DNA of 64,000 bases from JAWPMV01 sp038527215. Lineage in GTDB: Bacteria; Bacteroidota; Bacteroidia; J057. Of the stretch, positions 14,349-22,080 are shown in pieces. The stretch spans positions 23,740-87,739 of the forward strand of contig JBCBGC010000012.1 in assembly GCA_038527215.1 (NCBI GenBank). Direction: 5' to 3'. Each line of letters starts with the position of its first letter. Within the stretch, counting starts at the first letter, position 1. The position numbers and the translations under genes are program-made. The notes under the pieces were generated by a model, which saw only the letters and a list, made by a program, of their open reading frames with translations, ran no database searches and had not been told where the DNA came from.

Positions 14349-15800
14349 GTCGGTACATTTCCGAATCGCATTCAAGACGATCTGCCGGAGGGGCGCATCA
14401 TAGGGGATCGCGCCGGTAAAGGAAATGGAACCGGTGTGGAAAATCAGGCCGCCCTCGGGGTGCCAGTAATAGCCTATTTGTGCGCCGGCAGCGCCATCCC
14501 AGCTAAAGTCCTCCGGGAATACCTCCCCATGTCCATCCTGCGCAGGATTCAGCCCTTCGGCTACCGTCAGCCAGGAGTCTGGCGTGAGTTGGTTGACCCG
14601 GTCGATTTCCAGCCCGGAAGCCATGCCTTTGCGGCCCTTTTGGGTCAGGCCCCAGAGATTTCGCCAGAGGTTGGTCTTGGCGTAAGTATAGTCATAGCTT
14701 TCACTTTCAAACCCAAAGCGGTCTCCTTTTTTCAAACCGGTGCCCGCCAGCAACCAGGAAGTATCCACCCGCACCTCATAGGGGGCATAGGTATGAAATC
14801 CCAGGTAATGGAACTCAATGCCAAAAGGCCGGATCCCAGCCGTGTCTTTTGTGTGCCACAGGTTAGCCTGCTTTTTATAGACCCTTTCGGTGCGGGCCTC
14901 CAAATCCATATAGGTAACGTGTGCCGCTGTATTTCCTCCGAGAAAAAGCGCCGACCGCCCCGAGTCCAGTACCTGATTCAGGTGATGCATCATGGACCAG
15001 GTCCAGTATTCCGGGTGGGTGGAGAACATCAGGGTTTGATACTGGGCGAGCTTCTCGGCTGAGCGATGGAGTTCATCCATGCTGTACACATCAAAAGGAA
15101 TATTCGCTTCCTTCAGTAAGCGCGCCAGCGGTAGTTCGATATTCGCCCCCTGAAAGTATAACTGATGGTTTTCGTAGGTATTCTCCATCAAAGGGTCGGC
15201 CGCCAGCTGGGGTCGGTTAAAACTAATCTGATGGGTATGGTTACGGGAGTAAAGGGACTGCCCTCCCCAGTGATTGTAGGCATTCCAGGTATTGGTGGAC
15301 ATGAGCCAGGCCAGGGGTTTGCGGACGCCTTCTTTTTGGGGGGTGATGAAAATGGAAGTTCTTCTTTTGTCTGCTTCAGCTTCTACCTCCAACATATACC
15401 AACCCGTGGGCAGGTCTGCTGCCAGTCGCCACTGAAAGGTAGGCTCCCAGCCTGCTCCTGCTACTGCCGCAGAGTCATGGACTGGCTGATAAGCACTGGG
15501 GATATTTTTTCGGACAAAAAGGGTATCGAAATCGGGTAAGCCAATCAGCCGCAACTGTAAAGGATCGGCCTCACTGTTACTGACAAATACCTGCACTTCC
15601 GTGCCCGGCTCATATTCCCAGGCATCGGTATACATATCGAGGTGATCCACCCAGGCATGCCGCCAGCTGAACAAGGTATTGCTGTTCGAAAAAAGGTAGT
15701 AGAAGTGGTAGACAAAAGCGCCTCCGGCGCATAATAAACTTATGCAACTGACCAGCAGTACGGGCTTCCACAATTTGCGAATGATCTTGCCTTTTGTCAT
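14340..15800 (-). CDS. DMFase large-subunit-like (DUF6605) membrane-anchored protein
   Basis: A 486-residue protein with one N-terminal membrane helix (about 14-34), then a beta-sandwich and a domain like the C-terminal part of the N,N-dimethylformamidase beta subunit. Typical segments are STNTWNAYNHWGGQSLYSRN, DVYSMDELHR, FSTHPEYWTWSM and GRSALFLGGNTAAH. In DMFase a mononuclear iron is held by two Tyr and a Glu; Tyr and Glu candidates exist in HPEYW, but the site cannot be proven here. It is probably a periplasmic amidohydrolase-like or carbohydrate-related protein; the true substrate is unknown. The frame is open to 15887, but the ATG at 15800 lies 4 nt after the aldo/keto reductase stop and directly before the membrane anchor, so it is preferred. 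Confidence 0.75.
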   Translation of the reverse strand: MTKGKIIRKLWKPVLLVSCISLLCAGGAFVYHFYYLFSNSNTLFSWRHAWVDHLDMYTDAWEYEPGTEVQVFVSNSEADPLQLRLIGLPDFDTLFVRKNIPSAYQPVHDSAAVAGAGWEPTFQWRLAADLPTGWYMLEVEAEADKRRTSIFITPQKEGVRKPLAWLMSTNTWNAYNHWGGQSLYSRNHTHQISFNRPQLAADPLMENTYENHQLYFQGANIELPLARLLKEANIPFDVYSMDELHRSAEKLAQYQTLMFSTHPEYWTWSMMHHLNQVLDSGRSALFLGGNTAAHVTYMDLEARTERVYKKQANLWHTKDTAGIRPFGIEFHYLGFHTYAPYEVRVDTSWLLAGTGLKKGDRFGFESESYDYTYAKTNLWRNLWGLTQKGRKGMASGLEIDRVNQLTPDSWLTVAEGLNPAQDGHGEVFPEDFSWDGAAGAQIGYYWHPEGGLIFHTGSISFTGAIPYDAPLRQIVLNAIRKCTDLE

Positions 15801-15804
15801 AAAA

Positions 15805-16797
15805 CTAATTCCAGGATAATGATTTGCGCACTTGCCAATAGGCTGCTGCAGGCATGGCGAGGTTTCCCAATTCACTAAGCTGCCCATCTGAAAGCTGTAG
15901 ATCCAGGGCAGTTAGATTGGATTGCAGATGCGCGACTGTGGCGGCCCCACTCAGGGCTACATGCACCCAGGGTTGATGGAGGACAAAAGCCAGTGCCAGC
16001 GCGTCCGTCGTGGTGCCCATTTCTCGGGCCACCTGACGCAGGACCGTCAGGCTCTCCTGATCATACTGACGATTACGATCAGTCAGGCGGCCATTGGCCA
16101 GGGCTTCTTTAATGATGATGCCCCATCCAGCCTCATTCGCAGCTTGCAAAGCAGGACCAGCAGAGGGCTCCAGCAGGTTCCAGCTTGCCTGCACCGTATC
16201 GAATAAGGGAATTCCATCCACTTGAACCTGAAGCGCTTTTTCCAGGGTTTGACCTTGTTGAGGGCCGCTGAGGGAAAGACCGATGCGGGTTCCCTGGGCT
16301 TTGAGCTCGGCCAGTCGTTCCAGAACTTCTTTTCGATCCAACACCCCGGAATCAAGGGTGGCAGAATGAATTTGGTACAGATCCAGAAAATTCCCCAACC
16401 GTTCCTGGCTTTCCGCCCATTGCTGGTCCAGCAAGGAGAGCTGATGGTCCTTGATTTCGTGCGCTTCGGCTTGTACCTGCCAGTCTGCTGTATAGTAATA
16501 GCCCCATTTTGAGCCTACCGTCAACGCCTGAGGAGCAGGCTGCTTTTGGTGGAGCCAGCTACCCAAAAAATCTTCTGCCTTACCATAGGAGCGGGCCGCA
16601 TCAAAGTAACGGATGCCAGCCTCCCAGGCCGCATGCAATACCGCATGGGTCCGCTGTTCCATATGGGCTACCACATAGTCAGCCTCTAAATCCTCCTGAT
16701 GCCCCAGGTTGATATAACCAGGACGTCCAAGCGCCGCCAATCCCAGGCCGATCGGGCTTACTTCCAGGCCAGTCTGGCCCAGCATTCGGATTTCCAT
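15805..16797 (-). CDS. Aldo/keto reductase
   Basis: A 330-residue TIM-barrel NADPH-dependent oxidoreductase. The opening MEIRMLGQTGLEVSPIGLG is typical. The catalytic tetrad is visible as Asp in YFDAARSYG, Tyr in the same motif, Lys in VGSKWGYY and His in YQIHSATLD. The cofactor region is less canonical (ALSGAATVAHLQSNL). It resembles the D-threo-aldose 1-dehydrogenase/L-fucose dehydrogenase-like AKRs that reduce or oxidise sugars, but the substrate is not defined. It is the first gene of a two-gene operon, with the DMFase-like gene starting 4 nt after its stop. Confidence 0.92.
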   Translation of the reverse strand: MEIRMLGQTGLEVSPIGLGLAALGRPGYINLGHQEDLEADYVVAHMEQRTHAVLHAAWEAGIRYFDAARSYGKAEDFLGSWLHQKQPAPQALTVGSKWGYYYTADWQVQAEAHEIKDHQLSLLDQQWAESQERLGNFLDLYQIHSATLDSGVLDRKEVLERLAELKAQGTRIGLSLSGPQQGQTLEKALQVQVDGIPLFDTVQASWNLLEPSAGPALQAANEAGWGIIIKEALANGRLTDRNRQYDQESLTVLRQVAREMGTTTDALALAFVLHQPWVHVALSGAATVAHLQSNLTALDLQLSDGQLSELGNLAMPAAAYWQVRKSLSWN

Positions 16798-17158
16798 GGC
16801 AGAAAATTACACACATTTTTTAAGGGTGCCGAGGATAAAAACAAGCATTTATACCGCAAAATCACATATTCCGATTTTCCGTAGTGCAGGTGTAAGCTTT
16901 TTTCAGCAAACAGAAACATCCAGCTAAGCCAAGTATATCCCCATGATTTTGAAGCGAAACTTACACTAAAAGTGGGCTGCCTGGAGGCAGTTTTTTTTCT
17001 CACCCTGCTTCATTTGCAGGAATCGCATAAAATCGGAATCCACATATTCCACCCACTATTCTTTTCGAACACATGTAATACTCATCACCTTCGGCAATTT
17101 TAATCTCCAGCCTAAGGGAAGACATTTACCCTATCTACGAATCATATTACTTGACGAG
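16798..17158 (+). ncRNA. 361-nt intergenic region: possible small RNA ending at a terminator
   Basis: There is no gene here, but there is structure. A strong plus-strand terminator at 16977-16998 has no coding gene upstream of it on that strand. Just before it, GTGTAAG (16890-16896) can pair with CTTACAC (16959-16965). A wider 11-bp inverted repeat, ATTCCGATTTT (16868-16878) and AAAATCGGAAT (17029-17039), brackets the whole unit, and CACATATTCC occurs as a direct repeat at 16863-16872 and 17041-17050. It could be a small RNA of about 110 nt or a remnant of a small mobile element. No known RNA family was recognised and no promoter is obvious. Confidence 0.3.
16977..16998 (+). terminator. Intrinsic terminator without an upstream gene
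   Basis: CTGCC-TGGA-GGCAG followed by T8. On the plus strand nothing coding precedes it; the nearest gene is the aldo/keto reductase, which starts at 16797 and reads away. Confidence 0.72.
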
Positions 17159-19921
17159 ATGAAATGGGGTAGTCTTTTCCTCCTGCTCTTTGTTTATATC
17201 ATTACCATACCCGGGAAGTTGCTGGCTCAAGATGAGGAAGCCCTTCCCTACCTTACCTATTATTCCTCCCAGCTTTGGTTTGAGGAAAATAAGGGTCAGT
17301 TTGATCCCGCCATCCGGTTTCAGACCGAGGCCACCAATCGACAAATCCGCTTCCTCGAAACCAGTGTCAGCTTTGCAGAGATCAGGCAGATGGCGGGAGG
17401 CATTAGCATGAACAAATTGACGCAGGAAAAAAAGTTTGAAAACTATGCCTGGCAAGATGAGCTAGACCCGGAGCATGAAGCCCTGGTCTGGAATATCAAC
17501 TTTCTGGGCATTTCCCCGGACGTGGAACTGAGTCCTAAGTTCCTTTCTACCGAAAAGCGACATTACCTCAAAGGCAACAAGTCCCAATCCTGGGCCAGAG
17601 GGGTCCAGCGGTATAAGGAATTATGGTACGAAAACATCTATGAGGATATCGACCTCCGCTACTATGGCAGTGCCGATCATCAGTTGAAGTACGATTTTAT
17701 CCTCCAACCCCAGGCTGAAATTAGTCAGATCTCTATGGGCATGGAAGGCGTGTACGAATATTGGATCAACGCAGCAGGGGAACTGGTGGTCCTGACCGAA
17801 TGGGGAGAAATTGCAGATGCAGCGCCCTATTCTTATCAATATATCCATGGAGAAAAGGTAACGGTAAGCGTCGTCTATTGTGAAAAAGAAAACGGCATCG
17901 GCTTCCAGGTCATGGGGGCTTATGATGCTACCAAGCCCCTGGTCATTGACCCCATCACCATGAATTGGTCTTCCTTTTTACACAGTGGGGTATCTGACGA
18001 CTACATCATGGCGGTGATGCGGGACGCCAGTGATTTTGTGTATACGGTTGGCTATACCAAAGCCATGACCTTTCCGCTTACGCCCGGGGTATACCAGAAT
18101 ATTTATGGTGGCGGGATCGACGCTTTTGTCACCAAACTGGATCCGAGCGGAACCAGCCTCATTTATTCCACCTTTATTGGCGGTACCTCCTGGGAAATGC
18201 CTTACGGCATGGACCTGGTCAATGATTCTGAAGTCATTTTGGCTGGTTTTGCCCTTTCTTCCGATTATCCCACTTCCGCTACCGCTTACCAGACCACCAA
18301 TGCCGGAGGACTGATTGACGGCTTCATCAGTCGCCTGTCAGCTAATGGAGATTCGCTGGTGTTCTCTACCTATTTCGGAGGGAGCGACCGGGATTATCTC
18401 TATGATATGCAGGCGGATGCCAGCGGCAACGTTTACGTAACGGGCTATACCCTCTCTACCGATATGCCCACTTCGCCTACGGCTTATAGTACAGGGGCAG
18501 GCGGAGCAGGGGATATTTTTGTGGCCAAATTCAGCCCGGATGGCAGCAGTTTGCAATATGCGACCTTCCTCGGAGGCAACAGCTATGACATCGGAAACGC
18601 CATTCGCGTAAATGCAAACGGAGAGGCCTTTGTGGCCGGGACTTCCGGTTCTGCTAATTTTCCGACCACCGCCAATGCTTATCAGTCCAATCTCATCAAT
18701 GGAGGCAGTGTAAACGAGGATGGAGTCTTTGCCAAGGTCAGCGCCGATGGCAGCAGCCTGGTCTACAGCTCCTACATAGGCGGCAACTCTTCGGACGGTA
18801 TTTACGGCCTAGACCTGGAAGGAAATGATGTGGTCTACCTCACCGGTACGACCTACTCCACCAATTTTCCGACCAGCTCAGCGGCCTACCAATTTGGAAA
18901 TGCACCTGCCTTAGGCAATGGAGATGCCTTTGTAACCAAGTTTGACGTCAGTGGAAATAGCCTGGTGTACAGCACCTATGTAGGAGGCTCGGACCTGGAT
19001 TTCCCTAAGTCCCTCCGGGTCAACAACAACGGAGAGGCCGTGATTTTGGGAGCTACCCGTTCTGCCAATTGGCCGATCAGTCCTACTTCGGCAGGCTTTA
19101 GCGCCCTGTACGACCTTTTTGTGATCCAGCTCAGTGATGATGGCAGTGCCTTATTACAATCAGACCTCTATGGCGGTAGCTATAATGATTATCCCCGGAC
19201 AGCAGGTTCGCTTTTTCTCTCCGGCAACGAATTGACGCTGGGAACCACGGTGCACAGTCCTAATATGCCGAGTGCGGGCAGCGGCTACCAAGCCACCAAG
19301 ACCAATGGCGTGGCCGATGCACCCTGGATGGTCGGCTTGCACATCAATACGGTGCTGCCAGCTCAGGATCTTAGCTGGTCTGCTCACTGGCAAACCCGTA
19401 ACCAATGGGTTCAATTAGCCTGGGAAGATCAAGCCCCTCAGGCCGGAACCACCTATGAAATAGAAGTGCAGAGGCCCGGAGAAGACTGGACCCAACTCCA
19501 CAGCCGGCTCAGCCTCACCCAGGACCCTCTATTTACCCTCAATGATCCAGATGCGGCCCTGTGGCGAGATACCTATGTGAGCTACCGAATCCGCCTGACT
19601 CGTCCCAATGGAGAGGTCCAGTTGACCGACCTGCAAGAAGTTCGCATTCCCCGATTTGGCGGGATTAGCCTGCAAGCCTTCCCCATTCCGGCTCAGGATT
19701 GGATGACCGTGCGGGTACAGGCAGAAAGCCCACAGCCTGTTTATCTAAGGCTGGTGGACCTCAAAGGAAGAACGGTTTGGAAACAAACCTATGCGATACC
19801 AGCCGATGAAGTCTTCCTGGTAGAAGAAAAAATCTCCCTGGAAGAAATGAGTGCTGGTCTCTATCTGCTCCATGCCCAGGTCAACGGGGCCAGCCAGATT
19901 CAGAAAATACTGATTCAATAA
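17159..19921 (+). CDS. SBBP-repeat secreted protein with T9SS type A sorting domain
   Basis: A 920-residue exported protein. After a signal peptide (about 1-24) comes the N-terminal domain common in such proteins (WFEENKGQFDPAIRFQTEA, DUF7948-like; about 35-260). Next are at least six SBBP beta-propeller repeats (about 265-730), each with a DAFVTKLDPSGTSLIYSTFIGG-like core followed by a GNVYVTGYT-like strand. A fibronectin/Ig-like segment (about 745-840) is followed by a C-terminal type IX secretion sorting domain (FPIPAQDWMTVRVQAESPQPVYLRLVDLKGR onward, ending QIQKILIQ). A surface adhesin or structural role is likely; no enzyme motif is seen. The gene stands alone and is followed by a strong terminator. 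Confidence 0.9.
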   Translation: MKWGSLFLLLFVYIITIPGKLLAQDEEALPYLTYYSSQLWFEENKGQFDPAIRFQTEATNRQIRFLETSVSFAEIRQMAGGISMNKLTQEKKFENYAWQDELDPEHEALVWNINFLGISPDVELSPKFLSTEKRHYLKGNKSQSWARGVQRYKELWYENIYEDIDLRYYGSADHQLKYDFILQPQAEISQISMGMEGVYEYWINAAGELVVLTEWGEIADAAPYSYQYIHGEKVTVSVVYCEKENGIGFQVMGAYDATKPLVIDPITMNWSSFLHSGVSDDYIMAVMRDASDFVYTVGYTKAMTFPLTPGVYQNIYGGGIDAFVTKLDPSGTSLIYSTFIGGTSWEMPYGMDLVNDSEVILAGFALSSDYPTSATAYQTTNAGGLIDGFISRLSANGDSLVFSTYFGGSDRDYLYDMQADASGNVYVTGYTLSTDMPTSPTAYSTGAGGAGDIFVAKFSPDGSSLQYATFLGGNSYDIGNAIRVNANGEAFVAGTSGSANFPTTANAYQSNLINGGSVNEDGVFAKVSADGSSLVYSSYIGGNSSDGIYGLDLEGNDVVYLTGTTYSTNFPTSSAAYQFGNAPALGNGDAFVTKFDVSGNSLVYSTYVGGSDLDFPKSLRVNNNGEAVILGATRSANWPISPTSAGFSALYDLFVIQLSDDGSALLQSDLYGGSYNDYPRTAGSLFLSGNELTLGTTVHSPNMPSAGSGYQATKTNGVADAPWMVGLHINTVLPAQDLSWSAHWQTRNQWVQLAWEDQAPQAGTTYEIEVQRPGEDWTQLHSRLSLTQDPLFTLNDPDAALWRDTYVSYRIRLTRPNGEVQLTDLQEVRIPRFGGISLQAFPIPAQDWMTVRVQAESPQPVYLRLVDLKGRTVWKQTYAIPADEVFLVEEKISLEEMSAGLYLLHAQVNGASQIQKILIQ

Positions 19922-19942
19922 GGCAGGTATCCTGTAAAATCT

Positions 19943-19974
19943 TTTGGGCCAGGGAAGTTATTTCCTGGCCCAAA
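19943..19974 (+). terminator. Terminator after the SBBP gene
   Basis: A 14-bp stem: TTTGGGCCAGGGAA (19943-19956) pairs with TTTCCTGGCCCAAA (19961-19974) around GTTA, with a T-rich stretch after it. It lies just before the DUF1415 gene. Confidence 0.85.
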
Positions 19975-19992
19975 TTGTTTTATTTTGCTCTC

Positions 19993-20544
19993 ATGGAAGC
20001 TGCTGCTGTGATCCAACATACTGCGACCTGGGTAGAAAAAATGGTCATCGGCCTGAACCTATGTCCCTTTGCCGGGCCGGTCTTTCGCAAGGATGGCATT
20101 CGCTATCAGGTCAGTGAAGCCCGGGGACCGGAAGTCCTCTGGCAGGATTTATTAGAGGAACTCCTCTTCCTGGCAGGCCAGCCTGCGAAGGAAGTAGAAA
20201 CGACCCTTTTGATTCATCCTGAAGCCTTGGGCGATTTTGCAGACTATCTGGATTTCGTAGAAATGACCCAGGATTTGTTGATAGAAACCGAATTAGAGGG
20301 GGTTTTGCAAATTGCGACCTTTCATCCTGATTATCAGTTCGACGGTACCGCTTTTGAGGCTGCCGAAAATTTTTCTAATCGCGCTCCCTATCCCATGCTT
20401 CACTTGCTGCGGGAGGAGCGTGTAGCTGCAGCCGTGGAAGGACACCCGGACCCGGAGGGGATTCCCGCTGAAAACATCCGCAAATTATCCGCATTGGGAC
20501 AGCAGAAATTATCTGATCTGAGAGAAAGCTGCTTTTCGTCCTGA
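19993..20544 (+). CDS. DUF1415 family protein
   Basis: A 183-residue cytoplasmic protein of the DUF1415 family. Its signature near the N-terminus is present (WVEKMVIGLNLCPFAGPVF), as is the later HPDYQFDGTAFEAAENFSNRAPYPMLHLLRE. The family function is unknown; conserved Cys and His/Asp residues have been taken to suggest metal or nucleotide binding, which cannot be judged here. An upstream TTG at 19975 would put the start inside the terminator hairpin region, so the ATG at 19993 is chosen. It lies between a T9SS cargo gene and a CPBP protease, with no clear operon partner. Confidence 0.88.
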   Translation: MEAAAVIQHTATWVEKMVIGLNLCPFAGPVFRKDGIRYQVSEARGPEVLWQDLLEELLFLAGQPAKEVETTLLIHPEALGDFADYLDFVEMTQDLLIETELEGVLQIATFHPDYQFDGTAFEAAENFSNRAPYPMLHLLREERVAAAVEGHPDPEGIPAENIRKLSALGQQKLSDLRESCFSS

Positions 20545-20673
20545 TTTTTGCATCCATTTCACCAAAAAATCCGTTATTTTTAATAGACCGGAGATGCTCG
20601 CTCATTCCAGGGGAAGGCTTATGCCACTCAGCCCATAGGACCCTGCCTACCGGTACAGAAGTAAAGCGTGATT

Positions 20674-21621
20674 ATGATGAATTATTCCAAAATAGGAGTT
20701 TTTCTGGTTCTTGCCTTCGGTTTGAGTTGGCTAGGGCTCAAGCTCCCAGATATATGGCTGGCTGACCAGCCCATTACCCAATTGCTGGTTCAATTGCTTG
20801 CCTACAGCTGGGGACCAGCCTTGGCGACCCTCATTACCCAGAGGTATATTTTCCAAGGTTCTATGGCTCGCTACGGCTGGAACCGCAAGCGCTATAGTTT
20901 CAACTGGATTTTGGTGAGTCTGCTGATTCCGCTGGGATTGGTCCTGGCAACCGTTGGAGCCATTGCGATCGGAGGCAACCTCTTACATATCCCGGCTTTC
21001 GGGGAAATTGCCCTGCAACAAACCCAGGAGTTTTTCAACCGGCCTGAAATTCCTATGACGGGACAAGAGATTCTCTCCTATATCTCCGCCATTGAATTTT
21101 TGCCCCTGGAACGAGAGGACGGATTCTGGACCTTATTGATGCTGGGGATCGTCCTGGCTATGGTAGGGGGTGCTTCCCTCAACCTCCTGTTCAATGTGGG
21201 AGAAGAAGTGGGCTGGAGAGGCTTTATGATTGCGGAAACCCGCTCTATGGGTTTCATGGGTTCTAATCTGGTGATTGGGGTGCTACATGGCTTATGGCAA
21301 CTGCCGCTGGTCTTTCACTTCGGCGCCTTCCTCGGTATAGATAGCCTGGTTGATATTCTCAGTATCGTAGGCTTCTCCATCAGTATGGCCTATCCGATGG
21401 CTTATCTGGCCATGAAAACCCGGTCTATCTATGCTTCAGCCACCTTCCTGGGCGTCTTCAACAACCTGTCCCAACTGACCTTGCTCTTTATCGTGATGGG
21501 CAATCCTTATATCGCCAGCACGCGCGGCTTGATCGGCATGATGCTGTTGATGGGGGTAACCTATTTGATCATCCGGAGAGATAGCAAGTTTATCGACCGC
21601 TATCAGGACTTCGCTTATTGA
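20674..21621 (+). CDS. CPBP-family intramembrane metalloprotease
   Basis: A 315-residue protein with about eight membrane helices and the CPBP (CAAX protease and bacteriocin-processing) motifs: EE-x3-R in VGEEVGWRGFM, and the second histidine motif in GVLHGLWQLPLVFH. These residues bind the catalytic metal within the membrane. Bacterial members process or protect against small peptides, but individual substrates are mostly unknown. The frame opens at a GTG (20668), followed by two ATGs at 20674 and 20677; one of the ATGs is more likely. It converges on the SCP2 gene across a bidirectional terminator. Confidence 0.9.
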   Translation: MMNYSKIGVFLVLAFGLSWLGLKLPDIWLADQPITQLLVQLLAYSWGPALATLITQRYIFQGSMARYGWNRKRYSFNWILVSLLIPLGLVLATVGAIAIGGNLLHIPAFGEIALQQTQEFFNRPEIPMTGQEILSYISAIEFLPLEREDGFWTLLMLGIVLAMVGGASLNLLFNVGEEVGWRGFMIAETRSMGFMGSNLVIGVLHGLWQLPLVFHFGAFLGIDSLVDILSIVGFSISMAYPMAYLAMKTRSIYASATFLGVFNNLSQLTLLFIVMGNPYIASTRGLIGMMLLMGVTYLIIRRDSKFIDRYQDFAY

Positions 21622-21644
21622 GAACGAAATAGTTTTGTATACAA

Positions 21645-21671
21645 AAAAGCCCGGGCAATGCCCGGGCTTTT
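21645..21671. terminator. Bidirectional terminator between convergent genes
   Basis: AAAAGCCCGGGC (21645-21656) pairs with GCCCGGGCTTTT (21660-21671), a 12-bp stem with an AAT loop and A/T-rich flanks both ways. It serves the CPBP gene and the SCP2 gene. Confidence 0.92.
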
Positions 21672-21690
21672 GCTTTGGTAACAAGATTTC

Positions 21691-21993
21691 TTAGTTGAAG
21701 AGGGAAGAAAGTTTCATGGCAACGCCCATGTCTCCTTCGATCTTCATTTTTCCACCCATGAAGGCGTTCATAGGATTAAGTTCTCCGGAAAGCATATCCG
21801 CGAAGTCCTGGAAGTCGATGTTCACAGTGCAATCAGCATCTTTATCATCGTTGGAAACGGTATTGTCTGCTCCACTTCCATCGAGGAAGACAGCTCCTTC
21901 TCCACCGTTGAACATAAATTTGATGGTATTGCCCAGTGCGTCAGCAGCGGCAGCCTGGGTAGCTACTTTACTGGTAATGGCTTCTAAAGTCAT
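21691..21993 (-). CDS. SCP2 sterol-binding domain protein
   Basis: A 100-residue stand-alone SCP2 domain: LGNTIKFMFNGGEGAVFLDG, then DCTVNIDFQDFADMLSGELNPMNAFMGGKMKIEGDM, the typical pattern with a hydrophobic lipid-binding pocket. Such small proteins probably bind or transfer lipids or acyl groups in the cytoplasm. The frame is open to 22074 and would add a signal-like segment of 27 residues. The start at 21993 (MTLEAITSKV) matches the usual beginning of this family in Bacteroidota and is preferred. It lies downstream of the GH78 gene on the same strand, 87 nt away. Confidence 0.88.
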   Translation of the reverse strand: MTLEAITSKVATQAAAADALGNTIKFMFNGGEGAVFLDGSGADNTVSNDDKDADCTVNIDFQDFADMLSGELNPMNAFMGGKMKIEGDMGVAMKLSSLFN

Positions 21994-22080
21994 GATATTC
22001 AGATTTTCTTTGCTTGAAAACGAAGATACGTAAGTTAGGATAGCGAAGGAAGTGGAAAATATTATTTTTTTCAAATTTTC

